Source: Eubacterium sp.
GTDB lineage: Bacteria; Bacillota; Clostridia; Lachnospirales; Lachnospiraceae
Reading direction: 5' to 3'
DNA: 62,445 nt
Assembly: GCA_017541035.1 (NCBI GenBank)
Contig: JAFXZW010000097.1
Location: forward strand, 1 to 62,445
A program made the position numbers and the translations under genes. Positions 1 to 7,759 of the stretch are shown one piece after another. Numbering within the stretch: position 1 is the first letter of the stretch; the number at the start of each line of letters is the position of its first letter. Under the pieces are notes generated by a model. That model did not search any database. It was not told the origin of the DNA and saw only the letters and a program-made list of their open reading frames with translations.

Positions 1-179
1 AACTGCTTCGCAGTTGGGCATTTACGGCCTTTCCCGCCGCCTTCGGTCGGCGGCGTGAAATCCGGCTTCGCCGGACAACTGCTTCGCAGTTGGGCATTTA
101 CGGCCTTTCCCGCCGCCTTCGGTCGGCGGCGTGAAATCCGGCTTCGCCGGACAACTGCTTCGCAGTTGGGCATTTACGG
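1..179. repeat. 76-bp tandem repeat, 2.4 copies, hairpin-rich
   Basis: Two complete identical 76-bp units (1-76 and 77-152) and a partial third (153-179). Each unit holds three short palindromes, two with a TTC loop: AACTGC/GCAGTT, GCCGCC/GGCGGC (longer loop) and TCCGGC/GCCGGA. No convincing gene lies here; the short open frames that cross it only reflect the repeat. The array begins at or before the window edge, so the copy number is a minimum. It lies downstream of atpE, where atpF would normally follow. Confidence 0.9.
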
Positions 180-210
180 AATGCAAATTCTTGAAAAGAA
201 TTTGCATTCC
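178..210. repeat. 15-bp perfect inverted repeat at the atpE stop
   Basis: The arms 178-192 and 196-210 are perfectly complementary around a 3-base loop. The right arm ends at the last base of the atpE stop codon. No T-run follows on the minus strand, so it does not look like a simple intrinsic terminator. With the adjoining hairpin array it may act as an mRNA-processing or stability element within the atp operon; that role is inference. Confidence 0.7.
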
Positions 211-656
211 TACATAACAAATATGATTAGGATTGCTACGATGAGGGCGTAGATGATGGCGGTTTCGATAAATACGAGGCCGAGCATGAGGGTGGTTCGG
301 ATGGAGCCTTCGGCCTCGGGCTGGCGGGAAATGCCTTCTGCGGATTTGGCAATGGCGATACCCATGGCGATTGCTCCGGCTGCTGCGGCAATTCCGACAG
401 CAAGGGCTGCGGCATATGCTTTGGAACCGGTTTCGGATGACAGAGATGACGCTAAAGCGGCCGCGGCCAGCTCATTTTCATCCGTTTGTGCAAGCTGATC
501 TGTGCCGTCAGCCGTGACTTCCTTTGACATTAAAGACGTCTTCTGGTCCGTTGTGTTTGCATTGACAATCATCTTGCCGGCGAAGATCCCGGCTGTCATC
601 ATCAGGATCACAACGCCGAGAATAATGGGAAGCCTCTTAAGTACCTTACTGTTCAT
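210..656 (-). CDS. atpE: F-type ATP synthase subunit c, with N-terminal leader
   Basis: Subunit of the membrane c-ring that carries ions through F0. The last 70 residues of the 148 form the usual two-helix hairpin: helix about 79-105, polar loop with RQPEA at 111-115, and helix about 120-148 with the ion-binding glutamate E131 (FIETAIIY). The first 78 residues are additional: a hydrophobic stretch at about 9-31, a possible signal-peptidase site near VNA 31-33, and a polar linker at 34-77. Ordinary c subunits have about 70-90 residues. The start at 656 is chosen because AGGAGG precedes it at good spacing; an upstream in-frame start lacks a better site. It lies 76 bp downstream of atpB, and atpF presumably lies beyond the window. 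Confidence 0.93.
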   Translation of the reverse strand: MNSKVLKRLPIILGVVILMMTAGIFAGKMIVNANTTDQKTSLMSKEVTADGTDQLAQTDENELAAAALASSLSSETGSKAYAAALAVGIAAAAGAIAMGIAIAKSAEGISRQPEAEGSIRTTLMLGLVFIETAIIYALIVAILIIFVM

Positions 657-732
657 TTTTGATTCCTCCTGGAGATCTTTATTATATTTCCGCGAAGCTG
701 ATCCTTCGCTCATATGCCTTTCTTTTGTTCCG

Positions 733-1521
733 TCACTCCGCAACCTCGCCATAGAAGGTGGCGGTCAGCATGGTCAGAACGTAGGTCTGGATCAGTGCAT
801 GGAGCAGAGTGAAGAGAATGCCTACCACAACGGGAAGAACGAAGCTCAGCTGAATGTAGTAGTACACGAGTTCCGTTACCAGCATACCGGAAAGGAGAGC
901 ACCGAAGAGACGGAAGCTCATGGATATGGGCAGGGAGAAGTCCTTCAGCGTCTTTCCCACGCCTTTCATTCCGTTACCGGCGATTCCTCCCGAAAGGATG
1001 ATCAGATAAGAAAGGCAGCCCATTACAATGGCGCCGTTGATATCCGCCAGCGGTGCCGGAAGTGATATGGAATGTCCCTGATTGGTGACTGCCTGCATGC
1101 CGAAAAGCTCAAAACAGGTTCCAACGAAAATGTATGTTCCTGCGGCAAAAAGGTAGGCTCCCAGAAATCCGTTCCTGTGAGGGCTGTTCTTTTTGGCAAG
1201 GTTTTCAAAAAAGCCAACCCACTCCTCTATCAGAAGCTGGAACTTCCCGGGCTTCATCTTGAAGTGCGGGATCACAAAGATCCGCAGAACCAGTGCGAAA
1301 AGAAGCAGGATTCCTGTCACGACGAATCCGGAGATCACGGACGGTGTAACCTTCATCCCCAGGAAAGAGATACGGTTCACATCATGCAGAACCGCGTCAC
1401 GCATAGCCTCCTGTATGGTTTCGTGCTTTTCGCTTCCTCCCAGCAGGATAATACCCACAAGGAGAGCGAGGGCGATCACCATACAGATCAGAACGCCACG
1501 CACTCTTTTTTTATTTTCCAC
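733..1521 (-). CDS. atpB: F-type ATP synthase subunit a
   Basis: Stator subunit that forms the two ion half-channels against the c-ring. The 262 residues contain five or six hydrophobic helices. The region SFRLFGALLSG carries the conserved arginine of helix 4 or 5, and the C-terminal helix LIQTYVLTMLTATFYGE is typical of the family. The GTG start at 1521 follows GGAGGT with a 9-base spacer; a TTG eight codons upstream would place the Shine-Dalgarno sequence inside the gene. It is the first gene of the operon, followed by atpE, and has a good promoter upstream. No atpI is seen upstream. Confidence 0.95.
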   Translation of the reverse strand: MENKKRVRGVLICMVIALALLVGIILLGGSEKHETIQEAMRDAVLHDVNRISFLGMKVTPSVISGFVVTGILLLFALVLRIFVIPHFKMKPGKFQLLIEEWVGFFENLAKKNSPHRNGFLGAYLFAAGTYIFVGTCFELFGMQAVTNQGHSISLPAPLADINGAIVMGCLSYLIILSGGIAGNGMKGVGKTLKDFSLPISMSFRLFGALLSGMLVTELVYYYIQLSFVLPVVVGILFTLLHALIQTYVLTMLTATFYGEVAE

Positions 1522-1583
1522 CTGCTGATCACCTCCAATCTGCAATAATCCGAGGGCGGATCACCATCCGCGCACTCCACTTT

Positions 1584-1612
1584 ATTTTAGTCCTGTCGCA
1601 TGGTAAAGTCAA
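1584..1612 (-). promoter_or_regulatory. Sigma-A-type promoter of the atp operon
   Basis: On the minus strand TTGACT (1607-1612) and TAAAAT (1584-1589) are separated by exactly 17 bases, about 60 bases upstream of the atpB start. It lies downstream of the mecA terminator, so the ATP synthase genes are probably transcribed independently. Confidence 0.75.
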
Positions 1613-1635
1613 AGGATTTACACAGAAATCGCGCA

Positions 1636-1676
1636 CAAAAAAAGCAGAATCCGATTCCTTATCGAGACTCTGCTTT
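1636..1676 (-). terminator. Intrinsic terminator of mecA
   Basis: Stem AAAGCAGA (1641-1648) / TCTGCTTT (1669-1676), followed on the minus strand by a run of T (1636-1643 read in reverse). It lies 30 bases beyond the mecA stop. Confidence 0.75.
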
Positions 1677-1706
1677 CTTTATGTTACATATGGTCGGTTC
1701 CCCGCT

Positions 1707-2591
1707 TCAGTTCAGGGAATACAGCTTTACCAGCGCATCATCCAGAACCTTCACCATGTGCTCTTCAAAAAACTCCTTTGAGGCATAGGTGATCCGGCAG
1801 CGATTGCCGAATTCATTCAGCAGCGTGATGGCTCCGGCGAATTCCTGAATAGAATTATGTTCCCTGCCCAGATAGAGATAATACCTCCGGTTTACCGGAT
1901 TCTTATATAATATACTCTCACTGTCATAACCCGGCGTCAGAAGCTGCGCAGCATGGATCACACTCTTCAGGTCCTGGAATTCGTAGATCACAAAGGGATC
2001 TACGGATCCCTCCTGGGGCGCAGACTTTTTATTTGGCGTTTCCGGCGGTTTTCTGGTAGCAGAACCTGCATTAGCGCCTATCTTTCCGGCCAGTCCGGAC
2101 ATGATATTATCGATCACATTCATGATATCCTTCGGATCAATGGAGCCTGACCTGGGTATGTTGATCTCCGCCCGGATCTCCGGTCCCTGCTGGATCTGTA
2201 CGCCGTCGGGAATCGGGCCCTCCGGACCGACCTCTTCATCTTCGTCAAAGGGAGGACCATCCTCCTCATCCATTTCCGCATCCGGTCCCTTATCGAATTC
2301 GATCCCATTGGTAAAGCGGGAGAAACGGGGATCCAGCTCCTCCGGGTTCTCCACCCGGCTGATATTCACCACCAAACCGCTCTCGGGCATGGGGATTGCT
2401 TCCACCATCATGGGATGCGCACCCTCATCAAGCCCCATTTCCTCACGGGCCAGCTCCATCAGCTCATCGAAGAGCTCCTTGGCCCCCGGAGAACCATAGG
2501 ACAGTTCGTTGATCTCCAGATTCCGCTCCTCCAGATCCTGCTGATCCAGAATAAACCGGACTTTATTCTCATTGATTCTTTCCTGTTTCAT
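1707..2591 (-). CDS. mecA: MecA-family ClpC adaptor protein
   Basis: MecA adaptors bind ClpC and substrates such as ComK and direct them to ClpCP proteolysis. The N-terminal domain (about 1-80) opens MKQERINENKVRFIL with DLEERNLEINELSYGS, as in MecA. The C-terminal domain (about 200-294) contains FVIYEFQDLKSVIHAAQLL and ends with EEHMVKVLDDALVKL. Between them lies a long acidic, proline-rich linker (roughly 85-195), which makes the 294-residue protein longer than Bacillus MecA (about 218). It is monocistronic with its own terminator. Substrates in this organism cannot be told from the sequence. Confidence 0.9.
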   Translation of the reverse strand: MKQERINENKVRFILDQQDLEERNLEINELSYGSPGAKELFDELMELAREEMGLDEGAHPMMVEAIPMPESGLVVNISRVENPEELDPRFSRFTNGIEFDKGPDAEMDEEDGPPFDEDEEVGPEGPIPDGVQIQQGPEIRAEINIPRSGSIDPKDIMNVIDNIMSGLAGKIGANAGSATRKPPETPNKKSAPQEGSVDPFVIYEFQDLKSVIHAAQLLTPGYDSESILYKNPVNRRYYLYLGREHNSIQEFAGAITLLNEFGNRCRITYASKEFFEEHMVKVLDDALVKLYSLN

Positions 2592-2651
2592 AATGTCTCT
2601 CTTTCAGAACTGTCCGGAAAACCATGCAAATAATCTGCACATTTTTCCGCT

Positions 2652-2875
2652 TGCATTCCACATTACGTCTGTATTATCATAGGAAATGAACATCGCACAT
2701 CTGAAAAGTGCGCCGCCCCGGGGGATATCCGAAATCCCGCCGAAAAAGGGCAGCCTCCCGACACGCTTTATCGCATCAGGAAAGGAGGTTATTCATCCGC
2801 AGAAGGATGAGCTGTTTACGACTTTTTTAACAAATGGGACATGCTCCGAGGAGTATGCCCCATTTGCTTTTGCAG
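2652..2875 (+). ncRNA. Possible small RNA in the mecA-ferredoxin gap
   Basis: This 320-base gap has no convincing gene. On the plus strand TTGCAT (2652) and TATTAT (2672) sit 15 bases apart, a poor spacing. Further on are a short TCATCC/GGATGA hairpin near 2795-2812, a T-run near 2823, and a long imperfect hairpin (about 2831-2873, arms beginning CAAATGGG and ending CCCATTTG) with a weak T-rich tail. A short open frame crosses it but lacks family features. It could be a small RNA, or merely the divergent mecA promoter region with the ferredoxin terminator. I could not match it to 6S, SRP or tmRNA. Confidence 0.2.
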
Positions 2876-2911
2876 GATGCCATTCCTGAGAATGGCAGCT
2901 TATGAAAGCGA

Positions 2912-3082
2912 TCAGCCCTCGGAAATAGCTCCAACCGGGCAGCCACCTGCACATGCGCCACAGCTGATGCATGTATTCTCATCGATCACGAACTTTCCGT
3001 CCTGCTCTGAGATGGCACCTACCGGGCAAGTACCGGCACAAGCACCACAGCCGATGCAAGCGTCACCGATTACAAATGCCAT
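2912..3082 (-). CDS. 2[4Fe-4S] ferredoxin, clostridial type
   Basis: Small soluble electron carrier of 56 residues. Two complete CxxCxxCxxxCP clusters are visible: C9, C12, C15, C19-P and C38, C41, C44, C48-P, arranged with the pseudo-twofold repeat of clostridial ferredoxins. The start at 3082 is set by GGAGG nine bases upstream; a longer frame upstream has no such site. It is a single gene with a promoter that carries a palindrome in its spacer. Likely partners are ferredoxin-dependent oxidoreductases, hydrogenase or Rnf, none of which is in the window. Confidence 0.95.
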   Translation of the reverse strand: MAFVIGDACIGCGACAGTCPVGAISEQDGKFVIDENTCISCGACAGGCPVGAISEG

Positions 3083-3121
3083 AGTGTTTCCCTCCTTTTC
3101 GTATAATAACAATGCGATGAT

Positions 3122-3150
3122 ATTGTACACCATTCCGAATGGTAACACAA
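3122..3150 (-). promoter_or_regulatory. Ferredoxin promoter with palindrome in the spacer
   Basis: On the minus strand TTGTGT (3145-3150) and TACAAT (3122-3127) are 17 bases apart, about 40 bases upstream of the ferredoxin start. The spacer holds a perfect inverted repeat, ACCATTC-C-GAATGGT (3129-3143). A regulator bound there would block RNA polymerase, so this is a candidate operator. Confidence 0.55.
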
Positions 3151-3217
3151 GAAAATTCACATTTTATACAACATCAAACATTTCTGCCCCGGCTGATTCC
3201 GGAGGCATTTCCCCTTA

Positions 3218-3745
3218 TCAGACCGACAGATCCGCGCCGAAACGGCTGCGCAGATCCGGATCGGAGAGAATGAACGCCTTAATCTCCCGGATGGTCTCCG
3301 TCAGCTCATCCATAGACTGAAGAACCCTGTGAAAGCTTTCATACTCCTCCTGTGAGACCTTTCCGTCCTTGGAGATCTCCACCAGTCTGCGGGAGGTTTC
3401 TTCCACAGTGTGGGCGTTGCTGATGAACCGAAGCGACAGACGTTCAAAGGAGTCGTTATTCATGTTCTGAATCTTCTCTCCCAACAGACGGTTGACGCCG
3501 ATGGCACAGACATTTCTGCAGAAGTCGTCGCAGAGGTAGGGCGCGCGGTACTGTCCGGACATGATCAGGACCTCCTCCGGATATGGCTGAACCTTGTCCA
3601 GCTCGATCCGTGCCAGACGGCTTCTCTCGATCCCGAGGCGCTCCGACGCCGTTTCCCTGCTGGAGAAGATCGGGTCTTCCTTTGCGGCTTCAATCCGCGC
3701 CTGATAATAAATATTTCTGTTCGCTTTTGATGCCCTTCTCCCCAT
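3218..3745 (-). CDS. XRE-like helix-turn-helix protein
   Basis: Protein of 175 residues with a Cro/C1-type helix-turn-helix in the first 65 residues (SRETASERLGIERSRLARIE), then a cysteine-containing segment (YLCDDFCRNVC, near 70-81) and a helical C-terminal half rich in charged residues, ending in a possible coiled coil. Its start overlaps the rsmI stop by one base (TGATG), with GGAGG at 7 bases, so it is translationally linked to rsmI. In Bacillus the abrB regulator lies just after yabC (rsmI); here a different DNA-binding family occupies that place. The target is unknown. Confidence 0.75.
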   Translation of the reverse strand: MGRRASKANRNIYYQARIEAAKEDPIFSSRETASERLGIERSRLARIELDKVQPYPEEVLIMSGQYRAPYLCDDFCRNVCAIGVNRLLGEKIQNMNNDSFERLSLRFISNAHTVEETSRRLVEISKDGKVSQEEYESFHRVLQSMDELTETIREIKAFILSDPDLRSRFGADLSV

Positions 3746-4614
3746 CAGAATTCCTCCGTTTCTTCCGCATCCTTCTGCTTCAGCAGTTCCCGGTACACCT
3801 CATTTTTCGGGATTCCTCTTTCCTTCGCCACTGCCTTCATGGCGTCCTTTTCGGTCATACCCTGAGCGACAAAATGCGCCACGTGTCCGGGGATGCTCAT
3901 TTCCTCCCAGCTCTTCTTCCGTTCCATCTCGCGTTCCTCTGCGGTTTTGCCCTGAAGAACGATCACGTATTCTCCTCTGGGTTCATCCTCCCGGAACAGC
4001 TCCTGAGCCTCCGAAAGAGTGGTGCGGAGAAAGCTTTCATGCTTTTTCGTCAATTCCTTGCAGAGCGTGAGACTCCGATCTCCCAGCGTTTCGTAAAGCT
4101 CCTTCAATGTTCCCGCCAGGTGGTGCGGGGCCTCGTACAGAACGATGGTCCGGGACTCCTCCGCCAGTTCCTGAAGGACAGTTCTTCTTTCCTTCTTTTC
4201 CCGCGGCAGAAATGCCTCAAAGGCAAAGCGCCGCGTACTCTGTCCGGAGGAAATGAGAGCATTCACCGCGGCGCAGGCTCCCGGCACGGGGATCACAGGT
4301 ATCCCGGCTGTATAACACTCCGCCACCAGAACCTCTCCCGGGTCGGATATTCCGGGCGTTCCGGCATCCGTGATCAGCGCCACATTTTTACCGGACAGCA
4401 TGTGCTCCACCAGAAGCTTTGCCTTATCATAGCGGTTAAATTCGTGGTAGCTGGTCATGGGCGTATGGATATCAAAATGTGTCAGAAGCTTCCGGCTGTT
4501 CCTTGTATCCTCAGCGGCGATCTCATCCGCCTCTCTGAGGATCCGTACGGCCCGGAAGGTAATGTCCTCCAGATTGCCGATGGGGGTTGCCACCAGATAT
4601 AATGCACCAGTCAT
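3745..4614 (-). CDS. rsmI: 16S rRNA (cytidine-1402-2'-O)-methyltransferase
   Basis: Methylates the ribose 2'-O of C1402 in the decoding centre of 16S rRNA, using SAM. The 289 residues match the family: LVATPIGNLEDITFRAVRIL at the N-terminus, EDTRNSRKLL near 35, ITDAGTPGISDPG near 80 and IPVPGACAAVNAL near 110. The C-terminal quarter is a small helical domain. GGAG lies 6-7 bases upstream of the ATG. It is part of the tmk-holB-ricT-trmN6-rsmI block and overlaps the following XRE-type gene. Confidence 0.95.
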   Translation of the reverse strand: MTGALYLVATPIGNLEDITFRAVRILREADEIAAEDTRNSRKLLTHFDIHTPMTSYHEFNRYDKAKLLVEHMLSGKNVALITDAGTPGISDPGEVLVAECYTAGIPVIPVPGACAAVNALISSGQSTRRFAFEAFLPREKKERRTVLQELAEESRTIVLYEAPHHLAGTLKELYETLGDRSLTLCKELTKKHESFLRTTLSEAQELFREDEPRGEYVIVLQGKTAEEREMERKKSWEEMSIPGHVAHFVAQGMTEKDAMKAVAKERGIPKNEVYRELLKQKDAEETEEF

Positions 4615-4678
4615 ATATTCTCCTTTTACAGGATCCTTTGGAAGCGGAATGCCTTTCTCCGGTTTTCAAGATAGCAGA

Positions 4679-5425
4679 TCACGCCTTCCCGTACCACTTC
4701 AGCAGTTCCTGTGTATAGCCTCCGTCCTTTTCATAAACCACAAGAGAGGGATGCACCGTAAGCCAGGGCTTTCCGTCCCGGACAGCCTCCAGCAGGACCA
4801 TATTCGGTTCTTTATCCGTATAGGGCTGGACAAGCTGCATACGCTTCGGCTCCAGTCTGTATTTTCGCATAAGCTCCAGGATTTCGGGGATGCGGAAGGG
4901 CTTATGCACCATGGAAAATGTCCCGCCGGGAACCAGAAGGTAAGCCGCAGCGCGAACCACATCCTCCAGCCTGACCGCAATCTCATGACGCGCCAGATTC
5001 CGTGCCGTTTCGTCATTATGTAAACCTGATTGCTCCTGTATATAAGGCGGGTTACAGGTTACTCCGTCAAAGGATGCTGCCGGAAAGATTTCCTGCACCT
5101 TGCAGATATCTCCCTGGCAGATCCGGCACCGGTTCTCCGCGTGATTCAGCTGCACACTCCGGGCAGCCATTTCCGCCACAGCCTCCTGCAGCTCCAGTCC
5201 GATGCAGGTATCACATTTTTCCTTGGCAAGGAGCAGAAGGGGGATAATGCCCGTCCCGGTCCCGAGATCGATCACCCGGTCCTTCTTCTTTGTTCCCGCA
5301 AAGGAAGAAAGCAGCACGGCATCCATTCCGAAGCAGAAAAAGGAAGGGTTCTGGATAATCCGGAACCCCTTCACTTCCAAGTCATCGATTCTTTCTCCCT
5401 TCCGGAGAAGTTCTTCCTCTGTCAC
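4679..5425 (-). CDS. trmN6: tRNA1(Val) (adenine-37-N6)-methyltransferase, TrmN6/YabB family
   Basis: SAM-dependent N6-adenine methyltransferase of 248 residues. Motif I is VIDLGTGTGIIPLLL (about 47-61), and the catalytic NPPY box is visible at TCNPPYIQ (near 125). Family start features include LEVKGFRIIQNP and FCFGMDAVLLSSF. The GTG start at 5425 has AGG upstream but is not strongly marked. It lies between ricT and rsmI, matching yabB of Bacillus. The exact adenine modified here is inferred from family membership. Confidence 0.88.
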   Translation of the reverse strand: MTEEELLRKGERIDDLEVKGFRIIQNPSFFCFGMDAVLLSSFAGTKKKDRVIDLGTGTGIIPLLLLAKEKCDTCIGLELQEAVAEMAARSVQLNHAENRCRICQGDICKVQEIFPAASFDGVTCNPPYIQEQSGLHNDETARNLARHEIAVRLEDVVRAAAYLLVPGGTFSMVHKPFRIPEILELMRKYRLEPKRMQLVQPYTDKEPNMVLLEAVRDGKPWLTVHPSLVVYEKDGGYTQELLKWYGKA

Positions 5426-5454
5426 GGTTTCTACCTGTCAGTCATCCTTTCCGC

Positions 5455-6702
5455 TTACTGCTGTCCGCCCTGTTTTCTGCTTTCACGGGGACGGTTATTG
5501 GGACGGTTTTTGCGATTGTTTACAGGTTTTTGTCCGACTTCCTTCTCCCCTTCGGGACGGCCTTCCTTGCGGAATCCGGCTTTCCTCTGCCCGTCGCGGT
5601 GATTATGGTTATCCCCCTGGGGATTCGGACGGTTTTTCTTTCCGTTCTCGCGGTTTTCCTTATTACCGCGATTCTCTTTCTCCCCGCGGTTCTCCCGGTC
5701 GCCTCGGTCCTCCCGGCTGCCTCTGCCCCGGTTTTCACGGCTTTCCTGATTACGTTCGCCGCGAGAATGACGCCCACGACGGTGCTCCTTTTCTCTTCCC
5801 GTTTCTTCTCCGGAAGCCTGATCTGAATCCTCCAGTTCCCTGAGCTGCGGATCCAGATTTCCGTCATCCGTATCGATGCGTCTTCCCCGCGGTCCCTTGC
5901 CCAGGTCTTCCACCTTGTATTCTACGATCTCTTTATTTCCTTCCTCATCCGTCACATAGATCTTTACACGCTGGCGAAGTACATTGACAGAAGCCACCTC
6001 CCCGGTCACGCCATCGTATGCCTGCACGCGGTCGCCTACATTCGGAAGCAGGGAATTCAGATACTCATAGGTATCCTCCTCATGCTTCAGACAGCACATC
6101 AGTCTTCCGCACACGCCGGAAATCTTGACCGGATTCAGGGAAAGGCTCTGTTCCTTAGCCATCTTGATGGAAACAGGGATAAAGTCCGAGAGGTAGGAAT
6201 GGCAGCACAGCTCTCGCCCACACATGCCTATCCCTCCGCGGAGCCTTGCTTCGTCCCGTACCCCCACCTGCCGAAGCTCGATCCGGGTATGAAACTGATA
6301 AGCCAGATCCTTTACCAGCTCACGGAAATCCACGCGTCCGTCTGCTGTAAAGTAAAACATGATCTTATTGTTGTCAAAGGCATATTCCGCGGCAATGAGC
6401 TTCATTTCCAGCCCTCTCTCGCGGATCTTCTGAAGGCAGATATCAAATGCCTTCTTTGCCCTTTCCTCATTGTTTTTATAACGCTCGATATCTTCCGGCG
6501 TAGCCAGCCTCTGAATGGGCTTTAAGGGTCCCTGAAGCTTCTCCTCCGGAATCTCCTTCCGCGGGATCACAACCCATCCGAATTCAATGCCCCTGGCCGT
6601 TTCCGCGATCACCTTCGTTCCCAGCTCTACCTCATGATCCCTGGGATCCAGATAGTAGATCTTACCGTTCCGCCGAAACCGGACACCGATAACCTCTTTC
6701 AT
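5455..6702 (-). CDS. ricT: PSP1-domain protein RicT (YaaT) with disordered tail
   Basis: RicT is part of the Y-complex (RicA, RicF, RicT), which in Bacillus stimulates RNase Y processing. The PSP1 core covers about 1-275 of 415 residues. It includes VIGVRFRRNGKIYYLDP, GGIGMCGRELCCHSYL with clustered cysteines, and SGVCGRLMCCLKHE, where cysteines of the Fe-S-binding family lie. From about 285 on, the protein is an R/E/N/K/G-rich low-complexity tail with repeated REN and RGR units, absent from the roughly 275-residue Bacillus protein. It follows holB by one base. Confidence 0.92.
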   Translation of the reverse strand: MKEVIGVRFRRNGKIYYLDPRDHEVELGTKVIAETARGIEFGWVVIPRKEIPEEKLQGPLKPIQRLATPEDIERYKNNEERAKKAFDICLQKIRERGLEMKLIAAEYAFDNNKIMFYFTADGRVDFRELVKDLAYQFHTRIELRQVGVRDEARLRGGIGMCGRELCCHSYLSDFIPVSIKMAKEQSLSLNPVKISGVCGRLMCCLKHEEDTYEYLNSLLPNVGDRVQAYDGVTGEVASVNVLRQRVKIYVTDEEGNKEIVEYKVEDLGKGPRGRRIDTDDGNLDPQLRELEDSDQASGEETGREKEHRRGRHSRGERNQESRENRGRGSREDRGDRENRGEKENRGNKENRENGKKNRPNPQGDNHNHRDGQRKAGFRKEGRPEGEKEVGQKPVNNRKNRPNNRPRESRKQGGQQ

Positions 6703-6703
6703 C

Positions 6704-7690
6704 TTACCTCTCCTTTAGTGTCATTATGAGAAGGCGCATAACATCTTCCAGTCTTGCATTGGCGTTCAGCCTTACCTTTGCGTTGTCGATGGCTCTGGAT
6801 TTGTCCTCCAGTTCATTAAAGGACAGATAATTCGCCTGCTCACGCAAGGTGCTGTACTCTTCCCGGAAGATCACCTTATCCGGCTTTCCGGTTACCTTCA
6901 GCATCAGGATGTCGCGATACCACATCATCATAAGATCCAGATACTCGCCGATATTCAGCTTGTACCGGGTGCAGGCCTCGATAGCCTCCTCGATATCCTC
7001 TATGTCCATATCGTAGATCTCCTTCTCCAGGCGGATCACCGAACGGACAAGCGCCTCATACTCTTCATTTGTTGCCAGCTTTACGGCCTTCCCGAGATTC
7101 CCCTGGGCATATTCCACGCAGAAATGTGCCTTTCGCTCGTCCAGTCCGTACTGCTCCATCAGATATTCCTTTACATCCCGCTCCCTTACCGGTTTCAGGG
7201 AAAGGGTCACACAACGGGAAAGGATCGTGGGCAGCAGCTTCTCCAGAGAATTCGTGATCAGGATCACCACACCGTAGGCCGGCGGCTCCTCGATCGTCTT
7301 CAGGAGTGCATTCTGCGCCGCATCATTCATCATCTGCGCGTCCGGAATAATATAGATCTTATATTTGCCGTTGTAAGGACGGATATCCATGGTCTGCACC
7401 ACCTGCTCCCGCACCTCGTCTACGGAGATCAGGTTTGGCTTCTCATGGTGAACCGTTATAATGTCCGGATGAGTACCCGCATCTGCTTTTATGCAGGAAG
7501 GACATACGTTACAGGGATCCACTTCTCCCTTCTCGCACTGCAGGGCTTTCGCATAGGAAAAGGCCAGAGACTTGCGCCCGCTGTCATCTTCTCCGCAAAG
7601 GATATACGCATGGCCGGCTCTGCCGGTTTCAATACTGCTCTTGAAGTGACGGATAATCTCCTCATGACCGATAATCTGATGAAAATCCAT
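6704..7690 (-). CDS. holB: DNA polymerase III, delta-prime subunit
   Basis: Clamp-loader subunit that helps open and place the sliding clamp. The 328 residues start MDFHQIIGHEEIIRHF. A degenerate P-loop (CGEDDSGRKSLAF) is followed by a zinc cysteine module (C-x8-C-x2-C-x2-C, about 52-66), and the SRC sensor motif lies in LEKLLPTILSRC. Delta-prime does not hydrolyse ATP, which fits the altered P-loop. GGAGG lies 7-8 bases before the ATG. It sits between tmk and ricT, as in Bacillus, but the small yaaQ and yaaR genes are absent. Confidence 0.93.
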   Translation of the reverse strand: MDFHQIIGHEEIIRHFKSSIETGRAGHAYILCGEDDSGRKSLAFSYAKALQCEKGEVDPCNVCPSCIKADAGTHPDIITVHHEKPNLISVDEVREQVVQTMDIRPYNGKYKIYIIPDAQMMNDAAQNALLKTIEEPPAYGVVILITNSLEKLLPTILSRCVTLSLKPVRERDVKEYLMEQYGLDERKAHFCVEYAQGNLGKAVKLATNEEYEALVRSVIRLEKEIYDMDIEDIEEAIEACTRYKLNIGEYLDLMMMWYRDILMLKVTGKPDKVIFREEYSTLREQANYLSFNELEDKSRAIDNAKVRLNANARLEDVMRLLIMTLKER

Positions 7691-7759
7691 AGCGAACCTC
7701 CTTCCCCAAATCCATTTTCCGGACTCCTCTCCTGGCCGGGACGATGATCTGAAAAATCC

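Noticed and set aside
22-252. Short open frames across the left-edge repeat
   Set aside because: They are translations of the 76-bp repeat on both strands and have no start signal.
2686-2889. Small open frame of 67 codons on the plus strand
   Set aside because: No ribosome binding site, no recognisable protein features, and it crosses hairpins.
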